A stretch of DNA of 64,000 bases. Source: Bettongia penicillata ogilbyi (lineage: Eukaryota; Chordata; Mammalia; Diprotodontia; Potoroidae). The notes under the pieces were generated by a model, which worked only from the letters and a program-made list of their open reading frames with translations, was not told the DNA's origin and made no database searches. Each line of letters starts with the position of its first letter. Positions within the stretch are counted from its first letter, which is position 1. Positions 45,371 to 56,765 of this stretch are shown here, piece after piece. Location of the stretch: positions 1,590,771 to 1,654,770 of the forward strand of contig JAJHZJ010000061.1 of assembly GCA_023548195.1 (NCBI GenBank), read 5' to 3'. Made by a program: the position numbers and the translations under genes.

Positions 45371-45490
45371 TAACCACTTATTGCCAAGAGCTGAGTGCTG
45401 AGGACATAAATATATAAAAGTTAAAATAATCCTTGCCTTTAAGAATCTTAAATTTAAAAATGCCTGTACACACAAGGGAATGGTAGCCAG
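45371..45490 (-). repeat. L2 tail, antisense
   Basis: The text 'gagctgagtgctgaggacat', 'aatccttgcctttaagaatc' is a diverged antisense L2 end. Confidence 0.55.
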
Positions 45491-45774
45491 GGGTAGGCAT
45501 TTTGAGTTAGAAAGTTACAGGGTTAGTGACTTGGGTAATTGAGAGTAAAGTGCCACCCAATTCCCCCCCATCCAAGAAAAGAGGTAGAGACGAGAGTGCG
45601 GGCAGGAATACAGAGGGTGCTGTATGACAAGGTTGCTGATGATGCTGGGTAGAGAGGTGAACATGACCAGGTTCTACCTAAAATAGATAAGGCAATCATC
45701 AGTCAGGATAGTGATGGACCCAAAGATGGAAGTTCTGAAAATAAAAGATTACTCTCCAAGTCCTTTTCCATTTT

Positions 45775-46262
45775 GAATCTCTGATCCCATGATCTTAAAA
45801 CACTTAGCTGTATTTAACATAAGCCACTGTCTACATACATCCCTTCTCCCTCCTAGTTGAACATTTGATTTTTTTTTTAAATTTAAGCATTAGACTTTGC
45901 TTTTGTCTTTACAAAAATTTCATCTTAGTTTAACTGAAACCCTGTTTCAGCTTTTTGAGATCTTTTTGAATTCTGATTCCATCATCTCGTATGTTATCTG
46001 TCCCTCTCAGGGTTATGTCATCTGCATTTTTATTTGATTAAACATGCCATCTCTGTCCTTTGCCTGTAGCATATCACTCAGAACCTTAGGCTGATACTGA
46101 TTTGTTAATAAGCACTGTTTGAGTTCAGTCCTTCAAGTCAGTTACAAATTGACCTAGCTCTACGATCTCCATTTTGTCAAGAGACTTTTGTCAGTTACCT
46201 TATTGAAATCTACGTCCATGTCTACAGAATGATAATCTACTAATCATCACTTGCTATCTCAG
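45775..46262 (+). mobile_element. CR1/L3 LINE 3' UTR, sense
   Basis: The text 'gctttttgagatctttttg', 'gattccatcatctcgtatg', 'ccctctcagggttatgtcat', 'ctgcatttttatttgat' and then 'cagttacaaattgacctagc' follows the order of a CR1-type LINE end known from amniotes. No frame survives. Confidence 0.65.
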
Positions 46263-46264
46263 TA

Positions 46265-47280
46265 GACATCAACTATAGTCACAGTGTTCTTTGTCATACC
46301 TGCTGTGAGGATACATTATTAGGCATTTTATGATGTATGATACCAAGGTGCAAATACTTTGTTTTTCATTTTGTCTTTGTGTCTCTAGCTTCTAGCACAG
46401 GGACTTTCACATCATGGACCCTGGGTTTTCTGGAAGACTAATAAAACAGATTCTTGATATCTATTCCCTGAAAGGACAATATAGCACATTTGCAGAATAT
46501 AGAATAATTGAAAATGCATGAACTGTTGAGCTTTAATCTGAACGGATGAAAATTTGATAATCCTCTCCAGAAGAACTAGAGCTCTGATTAGATACCAACT
46601 GAGACAACAGCTTTGAACTATATGCATTTCCAACTGGGCAGTCAAAGAAGAATCTCTGATTTCTTTCCAACGTTTTCTTCACTATTGTACTAGAGTAAAT
46701 AAGATTTGTCTGGCTTTGTGTTTTTAACGTTGGATTGAAATCAAATTAGGTTAACAGTGAGTGGCTTAAGATACAATGTTTGAGATCTCTGATGTAATGT
46801 GGTATGGTATGATATGTGTGTATTATATATAAACACAGATTATAAATTAAGAAGGGTGTACCATATCTCATAACCCCAAATAATGTCATTAATAACATCC
46901 TCTATACTCTTTGATCTATAGAATCAGTCCTCTACAGGTGTGAACTAGCTGTAAGCAATGCCTCGATTCCTCAGTTGAGTCAATCAATCAAAGGCATACA
47001 CAATTTGGAAGGAATGAAGTGCTTTTGAGTCACTAGATAAAATCAAATGATGACATAGGAATTGTATTGGGTTTAGTTGGAAGGTAACTTCTAGGCCTGT
47101 GTATAATTGGTGTATATCAGAAGAGGGATTCCTGCCTTCAATCTCTTGAATGCCCCCTTTCACCTCTACTTAAGGGCAACAAAAGGGTGGGAGATTAGCC
47201 GAGAGGGAGTATCATACTGTACTTCCACATGTTTTGACCAGTGGACAACCTTATTAACTGGGAAAGGTAGGAAGATTCTA
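46265..47280. other. Intronic stretch with no recognised feature
   Basis: No repeat family or coding signal recognised in about 1 kb of AT-rich DNA. Confidence 0.4.
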
Positions 47281-47284
47281 ATTT

Positions 47285-47460
47285 CCAGGAGGGGGAACAT
47301 ACAATGAAGGTAGCAAGGTAGATTGAGGCCAGATTGTAAAGAGCTTTAAAAGCTAAATAGAGAAGTTTACGTTTGATCTTAGAGGCAGTAGGGAGTCATT
47401 TAGTATACTTCTTAAAATTTATGATAAACCAAGTCTTTAACGTGGGAGGGAAGGAGAATA
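47285..47460 (-). mobile_element. L2 fragment, antisense
   Basis: The text 'gattgtaaagagctttaaaa' and 'gtttgatcttagaggcagta', with 'gggagtcattta', parallels the other antisense L2 copies (compare 34020-34085). Confidence 0.65.
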
Positions 47461-48029
47461 TTACAAATATCCAATGGACGATAATTATTTTTAGGGGAGT
47501 AACATTTTGTTGCTCTTTGTATTTTATTTCTCTTGAGTAGATATATTGTTATCAGGTTATATTACTTCCCCAAAGTAGTGTAAGGAATTCCTATGATGCC
47601 GCACCATTTGGAAGAGTTTCTAAAAGTGTCAAATCTGGCATGCCTCATCTATTATGAAACTTTAATCTTAGTATATGGATGATTTATTAGCCATGAATGC
47701 AACTTGACGATGAGGTGTCTACTCCAGGGTGCTACTCCTGAAGACTGTGCCCCCAAAATCACACAGGATAGGTTTGGGTCTGAATCACTGGAGGGAATTA
47801 CCCATGTTAATAATGTGATGAGATAATAGTTCCGTAGGAATATAGTATGTAACTCATAAACACATAAGGCTTCATAGAAGAGGAAGGATTTTAGAAATAC
47901 TTTTTCAGGTGTTCATGATATACGGATCTAATTTTAAGTAGGCAAAATATTAAGAAAAAGTGTTAAGTTATGGTGATGGTGATAATATATATCATTATGA
48001 TATAATGATATAAAGATAATATATAATGA

Positions 48030-48300
48030 TGACAAATATCTAATGTTTATATTGACCTTACTATGTACCAGACACTACACTAAGAGCTTTATAATTATTA
48101 TCTCATTTGTTTCTCATAACAATCCTGAGAGGTAGGAGTTGTTGTTATCCCCTTTTTATAGATAAGTAAACTGAGGAAGACAGAGGTTAAGTGAAGTCAC
48201 TTGAGCTAATGAGTGTCTGAGGCCATGTTTGAACTCAGATCTTGACTACAGGTCCATCCTCTACATAGCAGTGCCACATACTGCCAGCAGTGTTACTGCA
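48030..48300 (-). repeat. MIR-like SINE, minus strand, near full length
   Basis: The text 'ctaatgtttatattgacctt', 'cttactatgtaccagacac', 'tctcatttgtttctcataac' and 'gataagtaaactgaggaag' is followed by 'ccatgtttgaactcagatc'. Well preserved. Confidence 0.8.
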
Positions 48301-48754
48301 TTCATTACTTTAATAGTTTAAATCAGAGTTATTGTTGATATGTTTTTGCTTTCTCTTCTAAACATATATGAATGACTTGCTAATATTAAGATAAAGTCTA
48401 TGTTGGAGAAAGTATTTCAGAAGAATGCCTTTAAGTACAAAACTAGTGCTGATCCTAGTTTAGCCTAGACCAGACGGGTCTGACACTTGGCCCATAAAGC
48501 CAAACCAGAATAAAATGTAATCGGTAAATATCTAACAACATAAATAAAAGTAAACTTTAAAAAATTGATGTTACCTTTTAAAGCCAAGCTAATATGTGGC
48601 TCACAGGAATCCTTATGTATAGTTTCAGCGACCCAATTTATATCTGAATTTTACCGCTCTGGTCTGGAACATGAGACAACATTAGAGTGAGACTTCAGTT
48701 TGTGTTAAATGGGTAGAAAAACATCTTCCCTTGGAATTGAGCTTTAAATGGAGA

Positions 48755-48830
48755 GACATATATATGTGTTTGTGTGTATATACACATACATTTATATACA
48801 TGCATATATGTATATAATGGTGAAATATAG
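48755..48830. repeat. TATG/CATA simple sequence
   Basis: The run 'catatatatgtgtttgtgtg' to 'catgcatatatgtatata'. A similar run sits at 49425-49500. Confidence 0.75.
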
Positions 48831-48834
48831 TTGT

Positions 48835-50055
48835 GATTGAAATTCAGCAAAGGTAGACTGAGACATGTATTCTCTGAGCAAGGTAACAGATTATTAAGTG
48901 TCTGCCTCAGTTAACCAAAAGATCCCTAAGAGGAGACACAGGCTCCTTTTTATAAAAGAGCAGGGTAGATGAGGAAAAAATACAATTGATTATAGGGTTG
49001 ACAGTATCATGGGGATGAGGACAACGTGATTGATTGAAAAGTGGAAATGAGGGACTAGCAGCAACCCCTTCCTCCCCTACTGTGACTTGTAAAAGTTTGT
49101 TGCTTGGGGCCTTCTGCAAATTTGGAGATAGTAGATTGGTCTTCTTTGGACAGCAAACCCAGTATCCTTGAAGGTGGTGTAAAGATACTAGAATAGACTC
49201 CCCGGTGTCCACCCACATTCCCCAAGGATAACACATTTCCTTGAAGTAAGAATAGAACAGCGGTTAGCAAGGGAACTGGATTTCTAAACTTAACGCATTA
49301 TAGATGGACTGAACTTCTGAAATACGTTCAGAGACAAAGAACCATGACTTAGGCAGTTATAAGACAAAATCAGTTAATTATAAATAAGATAAAAATGCAG
49401 AATCAATTAAATTTTCTCTCTCTTCTCTATGTATATATTATGTGTGTATACATACATCTGTATGTATACAAATATATACATATTTAGATACATACGGTTA
49501 TTAATGCTTAAAACTACACTAAGACTTTTGGGACACCCTCTATATGCACATAAACATAGCTTCTGCTACCTTTTTCGAAGTCTTTTTTTCTAGAGAGTAA
49601 GAACACTCTTGGAGCCTGACTAAATAGACACAGAAATTTTCAGTTAGTATACTGGCCACATCTCTTTTACCCGAGGGATTAATTCTCATCCCCAGAATAC
49701 TTCCTCTCAACACCTGAGTTCAGCTAAGGTGTGCCTCTAGATAGCCTGGAGGATTACCATTGTCTAGACAAAAGCAGACCCTAGAGGATTTGTGATCTTG
49801 TGTTTTCAGCATTACCTAAGCACATTTGAGTGACTGCTTAAATAATGCTGTCATTCTAACACTGGTCAGAAGTTGCTTCAATGGCATGGGGTTGGGGGGG
49901 AGATGAAGCAGTCACAGAAGCCACTGACAGGTCTGAGGATAGGTAGGGGTTCAGGGGCGCAGAATGGAAAGTAGTAGTGGGAGAGAAACATAAAAAGGTT
50001 GTAACTAACTAGAGAAAGATTATTCTTTTATATCAACTGCAGGAAAGTTTAGTTA
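48835..50055. other. Unassigned intronic stretch, possibly an old LTR or other repeat
   Basis: The 48840-49300 part has a repeat-like style with a TATA-like 'cctttttataaaagagcagg' at ~48946. I see no LTR ends, primer-binding site or retroviral frame. The 49540-50050 part is also unassigned apart from a G-rich run near 49890. Confidence 0.3.
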
Positions 50056-50059
50056 GGGT

Positions 50060-50430
50060 AGATTTTTTTTTATTTTATTTTATTATTTAATTTTATATTT
50101 ATATATTTGTTTGAGATGGAGGCCTCCTTTCTTTATTGAACATCCATCCAGTTTTTAAAAGATGGTCCAGTGTACCATTTGCCCAACACAGACTAAAATT
50201 GATTTCAACTCGATTGCTACATCTCCTCCAGTTTGCTGCCCAGCCCTGTAGATTGTCATAAATTTCTGAAGTCCTGATAACATGCGCTTTCTTATAAAGA
50301 AGCATGTGACAGTTCTGGGAGCTAGTGCCCTGAGCCTCTTTAGTAGAAGACCGAGACTGACTCTTAGTCCTCATGAGCTTTTTCATTTTCTCTTTGCACT
50401 TTTTCCTTTCCAGATAACTTTCATTAACTG
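50060..50430 (-). pseudogene. Candidate processed retrocopy of an unidentified transcript, minus strand
   Basis: Read on the minus strand, a passage with continuous frame (50386-50099, 95 codons, including KSQSRSSTKEAQ) leads to 'gttcaataaagaaaggagg'. This contains AATAAA, followed ~45 bases later by an A-rich tail (T-rich on + at ~50066-50098). A poly(A) signal followed by an A-rich end is the signature of a reverse-transcribed mRNA. I do not recognise the parent gene, found no target-site duplication, and the frame may be 3' UTR. Confidence 0.35.
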
Positions 50431-50582
50431 TACAAAATACAGGACTGGATTCTATTTTAAATTCAACTGATGATATTTAGTATGTGAGCAGTATTTTCCT
50501 TAATATAAAAGATAATCCATTAAAGTGTATCAATAGATCAATACTATGACAAATTATGAGATTTCATACTAAATCATGAAAT

Positions 50583-50822
50583 ATCAACTAGGTGATGCAG
50601 TAGATAGAGTGCCTGAGCCTGGAATCAGGAAGAGTTATCTGGCCTCAGACCCTTGCTAGCTGTGTGACCCTGGAGTAGTCACTTAACCCCATTTGTCTCA
50701 ATTTCCTCATCTGTCAAATGAGCTAGAGAAGGAAATGGTAAACCAGTCCAGGATCTGTGCCAAGAAAACCCCAATTGGGGTCAAGAAGAGTTGGACACAA
50801 CTCAAAATGCCTGAACATGAGC
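50583..50822 (+). repeat. tRNA-derived marsupial SINE, sense, with target-site duplication
   Basis: Sense copy: 'ctaggtgatgcagtagatag', 'gtgtgaccctggagtagtca', 'agagaaggaaatggtaaacc', 'gaagagttggacacaactc'. It is bounded by 'aaatcatgaaat' (50571-50582) and 'aaatcatgagat' (50823-50834), 12 bases with one mismatch. The SINE is slightly shortened in the head-to-core region. Confidence 0.9.
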
Positions 50823-50919
50823 AAATCATGAGATAGGCACAAAATTAAGCGTAGCTACTAAAGGTAACTAGCAGTGGATTTTTATCCTATACTCTAGACT
50901 TTTTTAGAGGGACAAGTAG

Positions 50920-51590
50920 TTTAGTGTAAAGAGTCATGGATTTGGAGTCAAATAAACTTGAATTTCAATCCCAGCTCAGTGGCTTTCTACCTGTGACTTC
51001 AGAGCATGTCACAATCTATCTAGACTTCTGTAAAATGGGGGGATTGGACTAGATATTTCCTAAGTCCTTTCTAGTTCTCAACCCTATGATGTCATGATGT
51101 GGGAAAGGGAATCAGCATTTATATTAACCTACCATGTGCCAGGCACTGTGCTATGCACTTGACAAGTATTATTTCATTTGGTCCTAACAAAGGCCATGGG
51201 AGATAGTGGCTATTTTATCCCTGTCTGACAGTTGAGGAAACTGAGGCAGTCAGAGGTTAAGTGACTTGCTGAGGGTCACCCAGAGAGTGAGTTTCTGAGG
51301 TCAGATTTGAATTCAAGTAATAAGATTAACAAAATAATAAGAAAAGCAACAATTAGCATTTATGTAACTACTTTGTACCAGGCATTGTGTTAAAGCCCAT
51401 TACAATTACTATCTCATTTGAGCCTCATAACCCTCCTGGGAGGTTATTATCTGCATTTTAGAAGTTGAGGAAACTGAGGCAAACAGAGGTTAAGTGACAT
51501 GCCCAGGGTCACCTACCTATTGTCTGAGACAAAATTTAAACTCAGGCCCAGTCCCCTATCCACCGTTCCCCCTAGCTGCCATGGATTTAA
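50920..51590. repeat. MIR (+) followed by two antisense MIR-type SINEs
   Basis: The + strand MIR at ~50920-51095 shows 'ggatttggagtcaaataaac' and 'ctgtaaaatggggggattgg'. The antisense copy at ~51110-51325 shows 'accatgtgccaggcactgtg' and 'cagttgaggaaactgaggc'. A second antisense copy at ~51340-51590 shows 'ctttgtaccaggcattgtg' and 'ccgttccccctagctgcc'. The last two share a family and orientation. Confidence 0.8.
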
Positions 51591-51594
51591 AGGG

Positions 51595-52290
51595 GTCTTC
51601 TAATGTTAAAGAATTTTTTCCCCAAACATATTTCCTTTACCTCTTTTGTTGCAGATTTGTTCAAAAGTAGTAAAAATGAATATGGTTAAATTATGTAGTA
51701 TGTGAGGTTGAAGGGTGGGCTAACAGAAGTATTAACATATCTAAAATTTTGGTATACTGAAGTCTTTGATATTAAGAATTCATCCAAAGTAATTAGTTGA
51801 TAATAGTTTGTTTTCTTTTATTAGTCTTTTGGGAGGGGCATATTCTGAAAATAGTATCTGGAGTTTCATAGTCTTATGTAAATACATTTTTTCTGTTTGA
51901 ATGGAATGATATTTTAATTTGATTTTCAATAACACGATGGCATTGTTTATAAATGTATGTTGAAGATAAGAGTTTTTTTTTGAAAGCTGCGGTAGGTGCC
52001 AGAAAGCAAGTTATGGTCAAGATCACCTTGAATGGTTGTCTTGTCACTTTGACATGAGTATTGTGAGATGCTTTCTTAAAAGATGTATTTCATGTCAGCA
52101 GCCTGCTCTACAAAGAACTCCTGAATGAACAATGACAGAATGATTGCTGCTTTCACCAGTCTAATTAATTTCTCATGAAGTGCATGTCTTCAGGATAAAT
52201 CTTGAAATAGAATAAGTTTTTTAGGCTAAAGGTACTTTTTCTTTATTGTTCATTTGTGTGAGGACTTGTTAGGGCACCTTCTGACTTCAA

Positions 52291-52334
<44 letters not shown>

Positions 52335-53035
52335 CTTGTCTTTTCCATTCTGCACCAGTTCACAAATGTAGAAGACACATAAGGTCCTGGAGTTGCTTCA
52401 GGGTTTGGCTGGGCTCTCCAGTACATTAGTTGTACAGAATATTAAACATCTAGCTAGAATTCCTTGTGTTCCTATTTCTAGATCGTAGAGTCCATAATTC
52501 TCTGGGGTGATGAAGATGGAAGAAGACACTAACATTTGTGTGGTATAAACCCTATGTGTACCTTTGCTGCCAGCCTTTTCCTTAGTGTGTCTAATTCTCT
52601 CAAATGATTTTCACCAAATTGACATTTGCTGACAAGCCTGTACATGTTTTGAAAATGCCACAGGAAGTCTTTTACTTTGATTTTTGATAGAACTAGATCA
52701 TATATCTGTTTGCCTTCATGTGTTTTGGAATAGTCAACAGAAATGAAAAAAATATTTTCTGACTTGATACAGATTTTCTGAGAAGAGGGAAATAGCCTCA
52801 ATTGGAAAATTTTCACTTTCTTCCTAATACATGTAGTAGTTGTTTTAAATATTTACTTGTTTTTTATATTTATGAGGTAGGATCTGATTTATAGACATAA
52901 AATGATACTTTGCCATGTGTGTATTTTTATATTACATTTTCAAAAGTTGATTTGTTAGTAATGTTGCTGAATAGCTCTTCCATAGACTTGATTTTAATTT
53001 GAAGCCTTACTTCATTCTGGTTGTAGTCCTATCCT
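51595..53035. other. Repeat-poor intron; possible conserved element at ~52020-52210
   Basis: No LINE or SINE is evident apart from the (TG)n tract. The 52020-52210 segment ('ctgaatgaacaatgacagaa', 'ccagtctaattaatttctca') is unique-looking, with SOX-like ACAATG and TAATTA-like words. Confidence 0.35.
52295..52332 (+). repeat. (TG)19 microsatellite
   Basis: Uninterrupted TG dinucleotides, 38 bases. Likely polymorphic. Confidence 0.97.
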
Positions 53036-53039
53036 TTTG

Positions 53040-53480
53040 ACTTGTATTTTTAAAGAAAGTTTTGTTTTTCCATTACAAATATTTACAGATTGTTCATACT
53101 ATAAGAGAAGTCTCATAACAAAGTGAAATAGTAAAGTAAAACTAATAATACAGTGACCTCATCTAAAAGTGCAGGCAACATTTCATTTTTATAGCCCCCC
53201 CCCACCCGCTGTTTTGAAAAAAAACTGACAGAAATCTATGTTTTTTTCCTCTCACCCCAAAAACATAGTGGGGGAAGAGAAGAAAAATTTCTTGTGACAA
53301 ATACGCACTGTCAAGCAAAACAAATTCCCTCAATGAATTTATGAAAAAAATGTCTCCCTTGTACCCTCAATCTATCACCTGTCTATCATGGATAGCATGT
53401 TTCATCATTTTCCTGAAATCTTGCTTTATTACTAATAATTCTTCCTGATGTTCTCCTTGATGAGTTGTTTTTAGGTCTTA
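53040..53480 (-). mobile_element. Probable L1 3' UTR, antisense
   Basis: C-run text 'tagcccccccccacccgc', the 'atggatagcatgtttcatca' passage (compare 'gatagcattttccatcac' at 33071) and late 'cttcctgatgttctccttg' suggest an antisense L1 terminus. More diverged than the copy at 32790. Confidence 0.45.
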
Positions 53481-53484
53481 GGTA

Positions 53485-54720
53485 AAAGAATTTTGTGGTT
53501 TGGCTTTAAGTGAGTTGAACAGAAACTGGAAAACATTGTGGTAGAGGAGATCCTGGCCCAGGTTTTAGGTTTGACTCAGTGACCTCTGAGATCCCTTCAT
53601 ACTCAGAAATTCTAGGATTCTGCTTACGAGAAGCAAATGAAAAAAAGAGTTTAAAATTCTAAATTTCTAGTCCTGGGTAGCCAGAATATCATTAAGCAAT
53701 ATGAAATAAGGCTTCTTCAACTTTACTTCATAAATGAGATAGGGTAAAACATACTCACAGAAAAAGGGATTAGTTTGTTTTGGATAAATTTTCTTGGTTT
53801 GACTCAGTTGTACAGTTCCATTTCATATTTTGAAGTTTGCCAAGAAGCTGACTGCAACTGAATAAAACTATTTTTCTTACAATTTACTCATGTCCTATAT
53901 TTTTGGCAGATGTTAACCAATTGAAGAGAATATTAAATAATATTTTTGAGGTTTGCAGTATTCATGTTTATATTATTGCTTGGATACTAATATACTAGGC
54001 AATGAACATTTTATCACAACTAATTAAATTTTAATTAACATCATCTGGATGGTGTATGAAGCTCCATTGTTCGATAGGCTGAGTCTGCCAGATTGGAGAC
54101 TAGAGGTGAATTGGCTAGGGACACATCTTTCTACTTAATGTCATGATGGTTAAAAAAAAAAAGTTATAGAAGTTCTTAGCATGTGGTATATTTAAAAACA
54201 GATTATCTAGTGTTTTCCAAGAAGCAGTGTGACCCTCCTGGACAGCCAACACAATGCTTTGCACTCAATAAATGCTTAAGAAATTAAATTCCAGAATATG
54301 GGCACAAGAATTTGTATTTGTGATCATTTGTGACAAAATATAGTTATAGTAATGGATCTTCTAACCTAACACTTAGCATTTAGTTCTTTTTTATGCCTGT
54401 TAATTCTTTATAGGTAATCTAGCCTGAGGATGAACGGATGGGTCATTGTTTCTAATATAATGACTTTTAAAACATCAAGTTGGAATGTGCAACAAAAACA
54501 TTTCATAGAGAGAATGTGGTCAGAGTTATCTGATTAGGACACAGGAGACTTTGGATTTAAAAATTAAAACCTGATTATTTGGGTGTGGTCAGTCTATTTT
54601 CACTAGCTGTGGTTCTGACTCATCAGGAGCATGCCAGGGCTGCTGACAACTGCCTTTTCTTTCATTGTTTCCAGGCCTTTTCATTAGAATTCCCTGCTGT
54701 CTATAGGAAAGCACTGGAAA
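53485..54720. other. Intronic stretch, mostly unassigned
   Basis: A short sense L2 tail ('caatgctttgcactcaataa') is at ~54250. A MIR-like scrap is possible at 53520-53625. No other features were recognised. Confidence 0.4.
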
Positions 54721-54724
54721 ACTG

Positions 54725-55005
54725 GTTACTAATAGAACTGAAGGGGACCCCTGGAGATATCTGGTCTAGTTTCTTGTCTTTTTTTGGTCAAGATTTGTGA
54801 TTTCATTAGTGTAAGGAGCACCTAGCGAGGAAATTCCCTCTACCAATATAGATTGGCATTTGCTCTGCAACTTACTGTTTTCTAGAGTTACCTGGAACTG
54901 AGAACCCAAGTGACTTGTTCACTGTCATACAAGCTATTATTTGTCAGAGGCAAGATTGAACCTAGGTTTTACTGACTCTGAGGCTAGCCCTTTGTTCACT
55001 ACGAA
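54725..55005 (-). repeat. MIR-like SINE, minus strand
   Basis: Antisense MIR order: 'aacccaagtgacttgttcac', 'ttgtcagaggcaagattgaa' and 'ttttactgactctgaggc'. Its left half is strongly diverged. Confidence 0.65.
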
Positions 55006-55154
55006 ACCTTGCTTTTCTGCCTATATTCAAGCAAATGGATACCCGAATCAGCAACAGCTTTCTTTGATGGCTGTTGGTATCAAAGTTTGTAAACTGTATG
55101 TGTATTTCTTTTCTGGCTTCTAATGTGGAGAACCAGAAACAGCTGTTAAAATAA

Positions 55155-55770
55155 TTCAACAGTAATTAAGTTTATTAAGCATTTACTATGTCTGAAGTGC
55201 TATGCTACGTTCTGGGTGTACAAAGAGAGAGAAAAAATGGCCTAGTTCATGGCCTCAGAGAGTTTATAAATGCTGTTAGGAAGGACAGGACACATGCTCA
55301 GACAGCTATAATAGAAATGAGAATATGATTAAGCTCACAGGAAGAGAAAAGGAAGTTTTAGCTTGAGGGATTTCAATAAACGATTTCTTCTAGCTGGAAA
55401 GCCCAAGGAAGACTTCTCAGGGTACTTGAACTGGGTCTTGAAAGAAGAAACAAGTTTCATTGGGCAGAAATGGAGACAGTTCCTGGCATTGAGGACAACA
55501 GTTGCAAATGCACAGACCTGGGAAAAGGATAGAAGGAGATTGGCAAATGGGGAAGAGACTAGTTTGGTTGGAACACTGAGTTGAGTGAGAAATGAGTCTG
55601 GGAAAGGCAAGTTATATACAGATGGTAGAGGACCTTGAAAGTGAAGCTGATGAGCTTGTATCTTATGAAATGGACAATGGGGAAGCATTGCAGATTTTTT
55701 AATGGAAAGATGACATGGTCATATCTGTGTTTCAGGAAGGTTGTTTTCAGAGCAGTATGGAGGATGGATT
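55155..55770 (-). mobile_element. L2 LINE 3' part, antisense
   Basis: The tail 'agtttattaagcatttacta' and 'gtgtacaaagagagagaaa' is followed by 'gtacttgaactgggtcttga', 'aaatgcacagacctgggaa' and 'ggaaagatgacatggtcata', in the order of the other antisense L2 copies. Confidence 0.8.
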
Positions 55771-56289
55771 GGTCAGTGGTCTAGGCCAGTTGTCTCTAAG
55801 GTGGGGCCTATGGCCTGATACCAAAGAGTATGTGGTTGGAAGTTGGAAAGATGAGTCACATTCTAATCTGCCCTCCACAGCCATTCCTAAAGCTTGTCTC
55901 CTACACAACCACAGCCACCCTTATCCTCCAATATTGCTTCAATCAGCCTCTCCCTCAGCTATGCAATTCTAAACTTTCTCCTTCTGAGCTGGACCTCAAC
56001 CCCTCAGGGAAGCTTTAACCTGATATTCATGTCCCCACAGCAGCAACCACGCATGTGACTGTGAGAAAATCCAGTCCCTTCATATAACCCACATTCGCTC
56101 CTCAGCATACTTACTCTCTTATCTCCAGAAGGAATCTGTGGCTCTTGACGGGGGGGCCCCTTGGAGCCAGCTTGGTCTCCATTTACCTATTCCTTTTGGG
56201 TGGAACCTAATAAGTAGGCAGGGATGAATACAGATCTCATCATGTTCTTTCCCCCAACAAAAACCTACCCCTTTCCCATATTCTCTGTT

Positions 56290-56620
56290 ATTTGCTCAAA
56301 TGCTACCTGGACTCACAAGGTCTTTTTCACCTTCGGCTTTTCTTCCTCATGCCCATAGCTAGAAAGTTGTCACATCTTGTCATTTCTACCTTTATAGTGT
56401 CTCTTGCATTAGTTTCCTTCTCTCAGCTTACTCCAACAGCTACCTCCCTGGCTTAGGACCCAATAATCTTGGTCTCCCTGCCTTAACATTTCCACTTTTT
56501 CCAATTCAGTTTCTTCACAGCTACCGAAGTGATTTCCCTAAAATGCACATCTGACCATTTCACTCCCCTTCTCAGTCTTTACTCTAGGATTAAATATCAT
56601 GTCATCTCTTTCTTATCCTT
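56290..56620 (+). mobile_element. L2-type 3' fragment, sense
   Basis: The text 'aatcttggtctccctgcctt', 'cagtttcttcacagctaccg', 'aagtgatttccctaaaatgc' and 'gaccatttcactccccttc' matches L2-class 3' text, as at 40255. Confidence 0.65.
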
Positions 56621-56765
56621 TAAACATTTCTATTTTGTGTAAATTTTATAATATAATGATTTTGTATAGAAGTATTTCTGTCATTTGTAAATGAATAAAT
56701 ATACTCATCTTGGGGGTGCATGTTTAAAAATCATTTAAAGATGAGGTTGTAAAATAACAAAAAAT

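Noticed and set aside
48840..49300. Possible LTR with a TATA-like box
   Set aside because: No matching ends, primer-binding site, polypurine tract or retroviral frame could be seen, so it was left unassigned.
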